From Actinoplanes oblitus (GTDB lineage Bacteria > Actinomycetota > Actinomycetes > Mycobacteriales > Micromonosporaceae): DNA of 64,000 nucleotides. Position 1 is the first letter of the stretch, and each line of letters begins with the position of its first letter. Shown piece after piece: positions 8,657 through 16,122 of the stretch. The DNA lies in contig NZ_CP126980.1 of assembly GCF_030252345.1 (NCBI RefSeq), forward strand, positions 8,751,501 through 8,815,500. Reading direction: 5' to 3'. Position numbers and translations under genes: made by a program. The notes under the pieces are model-generated. The model ran no database searches. It was not told the origin of the DNA and saw only the letters and a list, made by a program, of their open reading frames with translations.

Positions 8657-8738
8657 CTTCCTCGGTCAGCAACCGGTGCCCGCGCCGACCGGTCAGCACC
8701 AGCCCGATCCAACACCCAGCGCGCCCCGGCCCACGCCT

Positions 8739-8859
8739 GCCGCCTCACCGGCCAACCGGGATGCCCGGCAGCCTCACCGGCCAGCTGAGAGATCCCGGCC
8801 GCCTCACCGGCCATCTGAGGGGCCCGGCCACCTCACCGGCCAGCCCAGAGGACGGCCCG
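8739..8859. repeat. tandem repeat, about 30-bp unit, four copies
   Basis: Four units starting at 8739, 8768, 8798 and 8827 share GCCGCCTCACCGGCCA followed by a variable stretch ending in CCCG. It is a second, unrelated repeat family lying 80 bp from the 40-bp repeats. Confidence 0.8.
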
Positions 8860-8898
8860 GCGATGGACATGAGTAAGGTCACCCGCGCGAAAACAGCA

Positions 8899-8926
8899 GT
8901 CAAGCAATTCCGTACATTGCCTTGAC
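8899..8926 (-). terminator. candidate terminator after lepB
   Basis: GTCAAGCAAT (8899-8908) and ATTGCCTTGAC (8916-8926) form an about 10-bp stem with one bulged base and a 7-nt loop, seven bases beyond the lepB stop. There is no long U tract, as is common in actinobacteria. An operator role is also possible. Confidence 0.45.
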
Positions 8927-8932
8927 TAAATG

Positions 8933-9577
8933 TCAGCCATTCCCGGGGAGGTCACTGAACGTGGCCGGAACGGAGAGTGAGCGCCAGCGAGAAGTGGGCC
9001 AATAGATGGCGAAGGCCCGGCCGGCCACCCGGTTCACCGGGATGGTGCCCTGGTCGGATTCCATGTGGGCTCGCGAGTCGGCGGAGTCGGAGCGGTGGTC
9101 GCCCATGACGAACAGGCGGCCCGCCGGGACGGTGACGTCGAACTCCTCGTCGGAAGGCGCGTCGCCGGGGTAGAGGTAGGTCTCGTCCAGCGGGTGGCCG
9201 TTGACGGTGATGCGCTTCTGCGGGTCGCAGCAGATGACGTGGTCGCCGCCGACGCCGATGACGCGCTTGATGTAGTCCTGCTCGCTCGGGCCGGCACCCC
9301 AGCCGATCGGCGGCTCGAAGACGATGATCTCGCCGCGGTGCGGATCGCGGAAACGGTAGACCGCCTTGTTCACCAAAACCTTGTCGTTCAGGAGCAGGGT
9401 CTGCTCCATCGAGCCGGACGGGATGAAGAAGGTCTGCACCAGGAAGGTTCGCACGCCGGCCGCGACCACCACCGCCACGACGAGCAGGATCAGGAATTCG
9501 AGCGGCTTCGACCGGGGAAAACGGCGAGCATTGATCTTGTCGTCGGGCACGGGCGGAGCGTACAACAGCCGGGGCAC
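8933..9577 (-). CDS. lepB: type I signal peptidase
   Basis: A 214-residue membrane-anchored peptidase that removes signal peptides at the outer face of the membrane. One N-terminal helix ('LEFLILLVVAVVVAAGV') is followed by box B 'FFIPSGSMEQTL' with nucleophile Ser56, and box D 'DYIKRVIGVGGD' with general base Lys104; 'VPAGRLFVMGDHRSDSADSR' is box E. GTG 9577 is the reported start; a second GTG about nine codons in ('VPDDKINARRF') is also plausible since neither has a strong ribosome site. It stands alone, divergent from the GH18-like lipoprotein. Confidence 0.95.
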   Translation of the reverse strand: MPRLLYAPPVPDDKINARRFPRSKPLEFLILLVVAVVVAAGVRTFLVQTFFIPSGSMEQTLLLNDKVLVNKAVYRFRDPHRGEIIVFEPPIGWGAGPSEQDYIKRVIGVGGDHVICCDPQKRITVNGHPLDETYLYPGDAPSDEEFDVTVPAGRLFVMGDHRSDSADSRAHMESDQGTIPVNRVAGRAFAIYWPTSRWRSLSVPATFSDLPGNG

Positions 9578-9678
9578 GGGTGCGGGGACACGCCGGGAGG
9601 GTCACGACGTACGGTAGATGGTCCGTCGCGTCCGTGAATCCACCCACCCGCGGCTTTTGCCGATGCGATAGTTCACGG

Positions 9679-10716
9679 GTGCGCCTCCACCGTCTCACCT
9701 GTGCCACCGCGGCCCTGCTCCTGCTGCTCGGCGGCTGCTCCGGGGACGGCGAACGGGATGCGAAGCGGGCGGCGGAGCCGGCCGTCGGCGCCGCGCCGAG
9801 CCCGGAGCCGACCGGCAACGCCCTCGGCAGCACCACGATCCCGGAGGTCCTGCCGGTCGCGCCCTACCTGGACCCGGCGAGCGGCACGGCCGACGCCGGC
9901 GACGTGGCGAAGGCGACCGGGCAGAAGGACTTCACCCTGGCCTACGTGCTGGCCCGCGGCGCCGGGGACTGCACCGCCACCTGGGGCGGCACGAAGCCGC
10001 TCACCGACCCGGCGGTGGCCGCCCAGGTCGCGAGGATCGAGGCGCTGGGCGGACGGACGGTGGTGGCCACCGGCGGCGAGGCCGGCACCTACCTGGAGAG
10101 CACCTGCCGGGCCGACCAGCTGACCGCGGCGTACGCCTCGGCCCTGGACGCGGCCGGTGCCAACCGCCTCGACGTCGACATCGAGCAGGAGGTCACCATC
10201 GACACGGTGGCCGAGGCGCTGGCCACGCTGCAGAAGGACCGGGGCACCGCGATCACCGTGACCCTGCCGGTGGCCGGCGTGACCGAGGGTCTCACCGGAC
10301 CCGGCATCGCCCTGCTCAAGGGGATCAAGGCGGCCGGCGCGCGGGTCACCGTCAACGCGCTGACGATGAACCTCGACGCGGCCGGCGGCGGCTGGGGCCG
10401 GGCGATGACCCTGGCCGCCGGCGCGGTGGGTGACGACCTGGCGGCGATCTGGCCGGACACCGGGTCGGCGGCGATCTACCGGATGCTCGGCGTCACCCCG
10501 ATGATCGGGGTGAACAACACCGGTGGCACCACCGCGCCGGACGACGCCCAGTACCTGCTGGACTGGGCCCGGCACAAGGGACTGGGCTTCGTCCGGTTCC
10601 GGTCGGTGAACCGCGACGACGGCGACTGCGGCAACGGCACGGTGGCCGCCGACTGCAGCGGTATCACGCAGACGAAGTATCAGTTCACCGCGGAGTTCCG
10701 GAAGTTCGCGAGCTGA
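9679..10716 (+). CDS. GH18-type chitinase-like lipoprotein
   Basis: A 345-residue secreted lipoprotein. The signal peptide ends in a lipobox 'LLLLLGGCSG', so it is predicted to be tethered to the outer face of the membrane. The body matches the same GH18 subfamily as the secreted chitinase at 28947: 'DFTLAYVLARGAGDCTATW', the catalytic strand 'NRLDVDIEQE' (Asp-x-Asp-x-Glu of GH18), and the C-terminal 'VNRDDGDCGNGTVAADCSGI'. It lacks the chitin-binding module. Start GTG 9679 is chosen because it opens the signal peptide; the longer frame upstream is only open by chance. Catalytic activity is plausible since the acidic triad is kept; a binding role cannot be excluded. Confidence 0.85.
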   Translation: MRLHRLTCATAALLLLLGGCSGDGERDAKRAAEPAVGAAPSPEPTGNALGSTTIPEVLPVAPYLDPASGTADAGDVAKATGQKDFTLAYVLARGAGDCTATWGGTKPLTDPAVAAQVARIEALGGRTVVATGGEAGTYLESTCRADQLTAAYASALDAAGANRLDVDIEQEVTIDTVAEALATLQKDRGTAITVTLPVAGVTEGLTGPGIALLKGIKAAGARVTVNALTMNLDAAGGGWGRAMTLAAGAVGDDLAAIWPDTGSAAIYRMLGVTPMIGVNNTGGTTAPDDAQYLLDWARHKGLGFVRFRSVNRDDGDCGNGTVAADCSGITQTKYQFTAEFRKFAS

Positions 10717-10723
10717 GCGCGTC

Positions 10724-10760
10724 GAGTTCCCGGTGGGAGCGGCCGGCTGCCGCTGAACTC
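10724..10760. terminator. bidirectional terminator candidate
   Basis: GAGTTC (10724-10729) pairs with GAACTC (10755-10760), enclosing AGCGGC/GCCGCT (10738-10743 and 10749-10754). It sits in the 69-bp gap between the convergent GH18-like lipoprotein and the protein kinase genes. Confidence 0.5.
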
Positions 10761-10785
10761 CCGCACCGACGCCGCGGAACCCTCG

Positions 10786-12303
10786 TCACAGCGGCAGCAC
10801 CACGGCCGACGGCTTTCCGGCGAAACACGTGACGGACATCCGGTAGCGGCTGAGCTCGCCGGCGAAGACCACGGACGCGGTCAGGCCCGGCCCCGGGTCG
10901 GCGCGCTCCACCTCGAAGCCCTCGGCCGGCTGCCAGTCCAGCAGCCGCGCGTTGCCGGCCTCGCAGACCGCGCGAACCATCCCGCCCTTGGACTCCAGCC
11001 AGGTGCCCACCGCGCCCGGCGCCGAACCGCTGGGCGCCGCGCTGACCCCGCTGGGGCTCGGCACGGGCACCGAGGAGAGGGCCGGGGACGGCACCGACGC
11101 CACGGCCGGCCCCACCGGCGAGACCACAGCGGCCGGCCGCTGCGAGATCCGGGTGCCGGTCGGGGCGGGCGACCCGCCCGGCGACGGGTGCGCGGAGCCG
11201 GACGGCTCGGCGCTGTCCCGGCTGACCGGCGGCACGGCGTCGACAGTGGTCGATCGAGGTTCACCCGATCGGGTCAGCCACCAACCGCCGGCGGCGAGCA
11301 CCAGGGCGGCCAGCACACAGCCCAGGACGAGCCGGCGGCGGTCAGGCGGCGCAGCCGGCACCCGCGCCGGGGTGATCGCCTCGGTCGCCTCGTCGAAGCG
11401 GGTGGGAGCCGGTGGCGGCGGCACCGGCTCGCGGATCACCGACGCCTCCACGGCGTCGGCCAGCACCGCCGACACCTCGGCCGCGTCCGGCCGGTCGGCC
11501 GGCTCCTTGGCCAGGCAGCGGTCGACCAGGTCGGCGACCGCTTCCGGCACTCCGGGCAGCTCGGGCAGCGGCATCGGCTCGACGTACATGTGCGCGCTGA
11601 GCATCTGCGTGGTGGTCTCCACCGTCCACGGCGACTCGTCGGCGAGCAGCCGGTAGAGCAGCACGCCGAGCGCGTAGACGTCGGAGGCCGGCTCGATCGC
11701 CCCACCGGTCAGCCGCTCCGGGGCCAGGTAGGCGGGCGTGCCGAGCAGGCCCTCCTCCGGCTCGGCGGGCCCGGCCGCCGCCGCGATCCCGAAGTCGACC
11801 ACCTTGGCGCCGGCCGGGGTGACCATGATGTTGGCCAGCTTGATGTCGCGGTGCACCAGGCCGTCCTGATGCGCCGCGGCGAGCGCCGCGGCCACCTCGC
11901 CGCAGATCCGGAATACCCGCCGGGGCGGGATCGGGGCATCGGACAGCAACTGCTGCAGCGTCGGCCCGTTGATCAATTCCATCACGACGTAGGGGATCTC
12001 GTCCGATTCCCCGAAGTCGTAGATCTGCGCGATGTTGGGATGCGAGAGGATCGCCGCCGCGCGCGCCTCGTGCAGGATCCGGGAACGGAACCGCTCGTCG
12101 TCGGCGTACCGCCCGGCCAGCACCTTCACCGCCACCGGGCGGTTCAGCACCTCGTCGGCGGCGCGCCAGACCACTGCCATCCCGCCGCGACCGAGCTCGT
12201 CCAGCAGCCGATAGCGGCCCCCGAGTTTGCTTCCCACGTCCACCCGACGCAGTGTGCCGAAATGCTCGCCGATTCGCACATCCGAGAACTGCGCGAATGC
12301 CAT
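10786..12303 (-). CDS. membrane serine/threonine protein kinase (PknB-type)
   Basis: About 505 residues. Kinase domain at residues 30-290: glycine loop 'LGRGGMAVVW', ATP lysine K60 in 'PVAVKVL', catalytic loop 'LVHRDIKLANIM' (D153), 'DFG' at D170, and 'GTPAYLAPERL'. A Pro-rich juxtamembrane stretch precedes one membrane helix ('LVLGCVLAALVLAAGGWWL'), then a long Ser/Pro/Val-rich linker and a C-terminal external domain of about 90 residues ending in 'VVLPL' that I do not recognise; no PASTA repeats. The annotated ATG gives about 20 extra residues before 'VDVGSKLGGRYRLL'; a GTG at 12243 or 12237 could be the true start. Divergent from the CocE hydrolase. Confidence 0.92.
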   Translation of the reverse strand: MAFAQFSDVRIGEHFGTLRRVDVGSKLGGRYRLLDELGRGGMAVVWRAADEVLNRPVAVKVLAGRYADDERFRSRILHEARAAAILSHPNIAQIYDFGESDEIPYVVMELINGPTLQQLLSDAPIPPRRVFRICGEVAAALAAAHQDGLVHRDIKLANIMVTPAGAKVVDFGIAAAAGPAEPEEGLLGTPAYLAPERLTGGAIEPASDVYALGVLLYRLLADESPWTVETTTQMLSAHMYVEPMPLPELPGVPEAVADLVDRCLAKEPADRPDAAEVSAVLADAVEASVIREPVPPPPAPTRFDEATEAITPARVPAAPPDRRRLVLGCVLAALVLAAGGWWLTRSGEPRSTTVDAVPPVSRDSAEPSGSAHPSPGGSPAPTGTRISQRPAAVVSPVGPAVASVPSPALSSVPVPSPSGVSAAPSGSAPGAVGTWLESKGGMVRAVCEAGNARLLDWQPAEGFEVERADPGPGLTASVVFAGELSRYRMSVTCFAGKPSAVVLPL

Positions 12304-12345
12304 TCATCTTTCATATTCGCCGGCTCGCCGATATGGTCTTCAGGC

Positions 12346-13977
12346 ATGAAACGTCAGCGGCTGGGCGACGCGGTATTGAGCCGATTGCTCGGCCAGGCGC
12401 CGGTGTTGAATCACTACTCGGTGGAGTCCGTCCGGACCCCGATGCGGGACGGTGTCCGGTTGCTCGGCGATCACTTCGTCCCGCACACCGACCGGCCCGG
12501 CGGGACCGTGCTGATCCGTACGCCGTACGGCCGCAACCTGCTCACCTCGGCGCTCAACGGCCGGATGTTCGCGGCCCGCGGCTACCACGTGCTGTTGCAG
12601 AGCGTGCGCGGCACGTTCGGCTCGGAGGGCACTTTCACCCCGATGGCCCAGGAGGCCGCCGACGGCCTCGACACCGTCGCCTGGCTGCGCGAGCAACACT
12701 GGTTCGACGGCCGGCTCGCCACCCTCGGGGCCTCCTACCTGGGCTGGACCCAGTGGACGCTGCTGCGGGAGCCGCCGCCGGAGCTGCGTGCCGCCGTCGT
12801 CTACGTGGCACCGCACGACTTCCGCGAGGCGACCTACGGGACCGGCGCCTTCACCCTCGGTGACTTCCTCGGCTGGAGCGACCAGATCGTCCACCAGGAG
12901 GACGGCGGCCTGCGCCGGGTGCTCAGCGTGGCCACCGCCCCGCGCCGGCTGCGGCCCGCGCTCGGCGGCCTGCCGCTGGCCGACAGCGCCCGGACGGTGC
13001 TCGGCGACCGGGCTCCGTGGTTCGCCGAGTGGGTCGGTCACCCGGACGGCGACGACCCGTGGTGGGAGCCCTATCGGGCGGGTGCCGCGCTGACCAACGT
13101 CGACGCCCCGGTCCTGCTGATCGGCGGCTGGCAGGATCTCTTCCTGGACCAGACCCTCCAGCAGTACGCGACGCTGCACGAGCGCGGCGTCGACGTCGCG
13201 CTGACCGTCGGCCCGTGGACCCACCTGCAGGTCGGGCTGCACGCGGCGGGTCTGGTCGCCCGGGAGAGCCTGGCCTGGCTCGATCAACACCTGGCCGGTG
13301 GCGCGGCGGCCCGCAAGTCACCCGTCCGAGTGCACCGGACCGGCGAGAAGGCCTGGCACGAGCTGCCCGCCTGGCCGCCACCGGCCGAGCCGGCCACCCT
13401 GCACCTGCGGGCCGGGCGCCGGCTGACCACCACCGCGCCGGACGGCTCGGAGGGCGTCGCCGAGTTCCGCTACGACCCGGCCGACCCGACGCCGTCACTG
13501 GGCGGCCGCACGCTGACCGGCTCGATGGGCGTGAAGGACAACCGGCCGCTCGAAGCCCGCGCCGACGTGCTGGTCTTCAGCACCGATCCGCTGCCCACCG
13601 CGGTCGACGTGATCGGCTCGCCGGTGCTCGACCTCACGCTGAGCGTCGACAACCCGCACGCCGACGTCTTCGTCCGGCTCTGCGACGTCGACCCGCACGG
13701 CCGCTCGCACAACTTCACCGACCGGCACCAGCGGCTCGACCCGGCGGCCCCGGCCGGCGAACCGCAGCGGCTCACCCTCACCCTGGACGCGTGCTTCCAC
13801 CGGCTGCTCGCCGGTCACCGCCTGCGGTTGCAGATCTCCGGCGGCGCGTTCCCCCGGTTCGCCCGCAACCCGGGCACCGACGGCCCCGGCCTGGCCGCCT
13901 CCCGGCACACCGTCGACGTCGCCGCGTCCCGGCTCACGCTGCCGGTGGCCACCGCCCCGCCCGCCGTCATCCGATGA
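12346..13977 (+). CDS. CocE/NonD family (X-Pro dipeptidyl-peptidase S15) hydrolase
   Basis: A 543-residue enzyme. The alpha/beta-hydrolase domain holds the S15 motif 'ATLGASYLGWTQW' (nucleophile Ser130), acid 'LIGGWQDLFLD' (about Asp263) and His in 'TVGPWTHLQVG' (about residue 291). The C-terminal jelly-roll domain shows 'DVIGSPVLDLTLSVDNPHADVFVRLCDVDPHG'. Family members cut acyl esters or X-Pro peptides; the substrate here is unknown. No signal peptide, so probably cytoplasmic. ATG 12346 follows a TATGGT hexamer by 8 nt. The frame that extends upstream to 11188 overlaps the kinase antisense and is rejected. Its stop codon lies in a 26-bp duplication. Confidence 0.9.
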   Translation: MKRQRLGDAVLSRLLGQAPVLNHYSVESVRTPMRDGVRLLGDHFVPHTDRPGGTVLIRTPYGRNLLTSALNGRMFAARGYHVLLQSVRGTFGSEGTFTPMAQEAADGLDTVAWLREQHWFDGRLATLGASYLGWTQWTLLREPPPELRAAVVYVAPHDFREATYGTGAFTLGDFLGWSDQIVHQEDGGLRRVLSVATAPRRLRPALGGLPLADSARTVLGDRAPWFAEWVGHPDGDDPWWEPYRAGAALTNVDAPVLLIGGWQDLFLDQTLQQYATLHERGVDVALTVGPWTHLQVGLHAAGLVARESLAWLDQHLAGGAAARKSPVRVHRTGEKAWHELPAWPPPAEPATLHLRAGRRLTTTAPDGSEGVAEFRYDPADPTPSLGGRTLTGSMGVKDNRPLEARADVLVFSTDPLPTAVDVIGSPVLDLTLSVDNPHADVFVRLCDVDPHGRSHNFTDRHQRLDPAAPAGEPQRLTLTLDACFHRLLAGHRLRLQISGGAFPRFARNPGTDGPGLAASRHTVDVAASRLTLPVATAPPAVIR

Positions 13978-14015
13978 GCCGGCGCCCCACCGTCATCCGA
14001 TGAGCCGGCGCCCTA
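13964..14015. repeat. 26-bp tandem duplication spanning a stop codon
   Basis: Units 13964-13989 and 13990-14015 are nearly identical (core CCGTCATCCGATGAGCCGGC). The first contains the last codons and TGA stop of the CocE hydrolase, so the gene end is duplicated downstream. Confidence 0.8.
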
Positions 14016-14027
14016 CCGTCAACAGCC

Positions 14028-14136
14028 CCTCATCCGGCGAACCGACACCCCGCCTCCGACACCCCCTCATCCGGCAAACCGACACCTCGCCTCCGACACC
14101 CCTCATCCGGCAAACCGACACCCCGCCTCCGACAGT
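14028..14136. repeat. 36-37 bp tandem repeat, three copies
   Basis: Units start at 14028, 14065 and 14101 and share CCTCATCCGGC(G/A)AACCGACAC followed by C(C/T)CGCCTCCGACA. A partial fourth unit (CATCCGGCGACCG) follows at about 14142. It lies between the convergent CocE hydrolase and NTF2-like genes. Confidence 0.85.
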
Positions 14137-14183
14137 TCCACCCATCCGGCGACCGCCGTGCCGGCATGCCGCGACCTCCCGGC

Positions 14184-14549
14184 TCACGCCTCGGGTCGCG
14201 GCGCCTCCATCCACCACTCGGTGAACTGGCGGGCCTGCCCGGTGTGGTCCAGCCGCAGCACCCACAGATTGCGGTACTCCCGGTCCGGATAGCCGGTGCG
14301 CCCCTCGATCACCGCCAGCTCGTCGGTGATGATCAGCGGCTGCCAGGCGAACGTGGTGGTGCCCGGCTCGTCCCGATGCTCCAGCCATCCCCGCACGATC
14401 GCCTCGCGACCGATCCACGGCTGCGCGTAGGGCTCGGTGAAATAGGCGGCGTCGTCGGCGAACAGGCTTCGCACCTGGTCGGGATCATTCGTCTCCCACG
14501 CCCTGCGGTAGCCGTCGACCCACGCCGTCACCGCGTCCAAGCTGGTCAT
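14184..14549 (-). CDS. SnoaL-like / NTF2-fold protein
   Basis: A 121-residue cone-shaped NTF2-fold protein: 'AVTAWVDGYRRAWETNDPDQVRSLFADDAAYFTEPY' followed by 'GREAIVRGWLEHRDEP' and 'LWVLRLDHTGQARQFTEWWMEAPRP'. The fold includes polyketide cyclases, isomerases and many proteins of unknown role; no catalytic assignment is possible. ATG 14549 has a purine-rich AGAGGGGGCA site directly upstream; the open frame continues 13 codons further without one. The 120-bp dispersed hairpin repeat begins 31 bp upstream of this start. Confidence 0.8.
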   Translation of the reverse strand: MTSLDAVTAWVDGYRRAWETNDPDQVRSLFADDAAYFTEPYAQPWIGREAIVRGWLEHRDEPGTTTFAWQPLIITDELAVIEGRTGYPDREYRNLWVLRLDHTGQARQFTEWWMEAPRPEA

Positions 14550-14580
14550 TGCCCCCTCTTCCCCTCTTTTCCGCAAGATC

Positions 14581-14700
14581 AAGATCAAGAGATTGCTGAC
14601 TCGGATCCGCGCTGATCACCGATCGTCGCTCCCGCCAGGGACCCTTCCGGGCTTCGCAGGGCGCTGGCGCGCCCAGAACGCGAAACCCGAAAGGGCGACG
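14581..14700. repeat. dispersed structured repeat, copy 1
   Basis: About 120 bp that reappears at 33175-33293 in the same orientation, with 57 consecutive identical bases (14601-14657) and an overall difference of about five substitutions and one indel. The left part holds GATC at 14604, 14614 and 14621, with two more at 14577 and 14583. The right part folds: CCCTT-C-CGGG-C-TTCGC pairs with GCGAA-A-CCCG-A-AAGGG around an inner GGGCGC-TGGC-GCGCCC hairpin. It is intergenic, upstream of the SnoaL-like gene. Confidence 0.9.
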
Positions 14701-14744
14701 CCCGCGTGTGCTCACGATCCGCCAACCCCAAACCCGAGCGGCCC

Positions 14745-14870
14745 CGCCACGCCACCCCAAACCGCGCCACCCCAAACCGCGCCGCCCCAAACCGCGCCGC
14801 TCCAACCGCGCCGCCCCAAACCGAGCCGCGCCGCCCCGAACCGAGCCGAGCCGCCCGAACCCGGCTGGTC
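14745..14870. repeat. 15-bp low-complexity tandem repeat
   Basis: Repeated CCCCAAACCGCGCC(A/G) and derivatives (CCGAACCGAGCC). The period is a multiple of three, which keeps several frames open, but no frame has a ribosome site or recognisable protein. Confidence 0.75.
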
Positions 14871-14939
14871 GTGCCAGCCCACCGAAGCAGCCCGTGCCAC
14901 CCAAAACCCGATGTCGTGCCACCCCGAACCGCAATAACG

Positions 14940-15035
14940 GTGTCGGACCGCCCCGCAGTGGCCGTGCCGGACCGCCCCGCCGTGATCGTGCAGGACCGCC
15001 CCGCGGTGGTCGTGCCGGATTGCCCGGCGATGGTC
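14940..15035. repeat. 24-bp tandem repeat, four copies
   Basis: Units at 14940, 14964, 14988 and 15012 share GTGCCGGACCGCCCCGC-GTG-TC. Read on the plus strand they would encode an octapeptide V-P-D-R-P-A-V-(V/I/A). No start site or homologue supports translation, so this is listed as a repeat. Confidence 0.8.
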
Positions 15036-15212
15036 GTGCCCGCGGCCGAGGTGGAGCCGATCCTCGACGCCTCCTGCGGCCCGCCCGGGACCGGGCCTGG
15101 CTGGTCCCGGCCGCCCCGATCCGCAGGTGACCGTGCGGCCCACGCCCGGCTGCTGCGGGACGGCTCGATTCGGGGGTGGCCGCGACGTGTCAGCGCCGGG
15201 ACTGGGTGCCGA

Positions 15213-15218
15213 TAGGGT
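15213..15218 (+). promoter_or_regulatory. TAGGGT minus-10 box, leaderless candidate
   Basis: The hexamer ends 6 nt before ATG 15225, with no ribosome site between. Confidence 0.45.
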
Positions 15219-15224
15219 CGCGGG

Positions 15225-15683
15225 ATGACTGCGAACTGGCGGCATCTGCCGGCGCCGGCCCGGCCCGTGGCGGCGGCCACCACCGCGGCGGTCGACGCTG
15301 TCCGGACCCACGACGAGGCGGCGCTGGACGAGGCCGCCGGCGACCTGGCCGGGCTGGATCCGGCGCACACCGGGCTGATCCTGGGCACCACGGTGCGGCT
15401 GCTGCTGGAGGACGGGCACCCCGACGGGCTGACCGCCGACGACATCCGGGACGCGCTGGCCTCCTGCGTGCGCGCGCACCCCGAGGCACATCCGCAGGTG
15501 GTGCTCTGGCTGCTGGCCGGCGCGCTGGGCGTGCTGGACGAGGACGGGATGCCGGCCCCGAAACCGGACGCGCTGGCCCGCAACGCCGCCCTGCTGATCA
15601 CCGATCTGCTGGCCAGGCGCGACCTCCGCCCGTGGCTGACCGCCGCGCTCACCGAGATCCAGCACACCCAGCTGAACGACTGA
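15225..15683 (+). CDS. hypothetical helical protein
   Basis: A 152-residue, mostly helical, acidic protein ('AVDAVRTHDEAALDEAAGDLAGLDPAHTGLILGTTVRLLLEDGHP ...'), with no signal peptide, membrane helix or recognised domain. It has the coding bias of its neighbours and a leaderless-type promoter (TAGGGT 6 nt before the ATG). I do not recognise the family. It lies between the repeat tract at 14745-15035 and the convergent HxlR regulator gene. Confidence 0.7.
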   Translation: MTANWRHLPAPARPVAAATTAAVDAVRTHDEAALDEAAGDLAGLDPAHTGLILGTTVRLLLEDGHPDGLTADDIRDALASCVRAHPEAHPQVVLWLLAGALGVLDEDGMPAPKPDALARNAALLITDLLARRDLRPWLTAALTEIQHTQLND

Positions 15684-15723
15684 GCACGCCCCGCCCCGGA
15701 CCCTGCCCGCCCAGCTTTCGCTG

Positions 15724-16053
15724 TCATGGGCCGTGCTCCCGGGCCCAGGCGCAGATCGCGGCCAGCGGCTCGCGCAGGGTGCGGCCCAGCTCGGTCAGCT
15801 CATACTCCACGTGCTGCGGCGGGTCCGCTTTGTACACCCGGCGGACCACCAGGCCATCCGCCTCCATCCCGCGCAGCGTCTCGGTCAGCATCTTCGGGGT
15901 GATCCCGGGGATGCGCCGGCGCAGCCGGGCCGGCCGCTGTGCCCCGTCGGCCAGTGCGTAGATCAGCAGCACCCGCCACTTGACCGCCAGCCGCTCCAGG
16001 GCCTGCCTGGTGACGCAGTCCTCGGCCAGCACGTCCGGTACGAAAAGGTCCAC
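15724..16053 (-). CDS. HxlR-family transcriptional regulator
   Basis: A 109-residue winged-helix protein. HxlR hallmarks: N-terminal Cys region 'FVPDVLAEDCVTRQALERLAVKWRVLLIYAL', then 'RPARLRRRIPGITPKMLTETLRGMEADGLVVRRVY' and 'HVEYELTELGRTLREPLAAICAWAREH'. The single Cys (residue 13) is in the place used for redox or aldehyde sensing in some relatives. GTG 16053 gives the usual length; the open frame goes on far upstream but overlaps the divergent hydrolase. It probably regulates that hydrolase across the 69-bp divergent gap. Confidence 0.9.
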   Translation of the reverse strand: MDLFVPDVLAEDCVTRQALERLAVKWRVLLIYALADGAQRPARLRRRIPGITPKMLTETLRGMEADGLVVRRVYKADPPQHVEYELTELGRTLREPLAAICAWAREHGP

Positions 16054-16110
16054 AGCCCGGCCCCCATGGGTACTCCGAAGTGCCTTCTGTCCGCCGTTGC
16101 CCCCGCAGCC

Positions 16111-16116
16111 TAACGT
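16111..16116 (+). promoter_or_regulatory. TAACGT minus-10 box, leaderless candidate
   Basis: The hexamer ends 6 nt before GTG 16123 of the alpha/beta hydrolase. It lies in the divergent gap shared with the HxlR regulator, where that repressor would be expected to bind. Confidence 0.4.
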
Positions 16117-16122
16117 CGGCCT

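Noticed and set aside
8464..8814. Open frame of 116 codons through the tandem repeats
   Set aside because: It is repeat-derived, Arg/Gly-rich, has no ribosome site, and its unit length is not in phase.
8496..8859. CRISPR array
   Set aside because: Repeats are adjacent without unique spacers and have no cas genes nearby.
8217..8932. Genomic island inserted at the tRNA gene
   Set aside because: No integrase, no duplicated tRNA 3' end and no change of gene type nearby.
11188..12345. Upstream extension of the CocE frame
   Set aside because: It is antisense to the protein kinase; the real start is ATG 12346.
14585..15727. 380-codon minus-strand frame and the 169-codon plus-strand frame at 14706
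   Set aside because: Both span the dispersed repeat and low-complexity tracts and lack a plausible start; kept as repeats.
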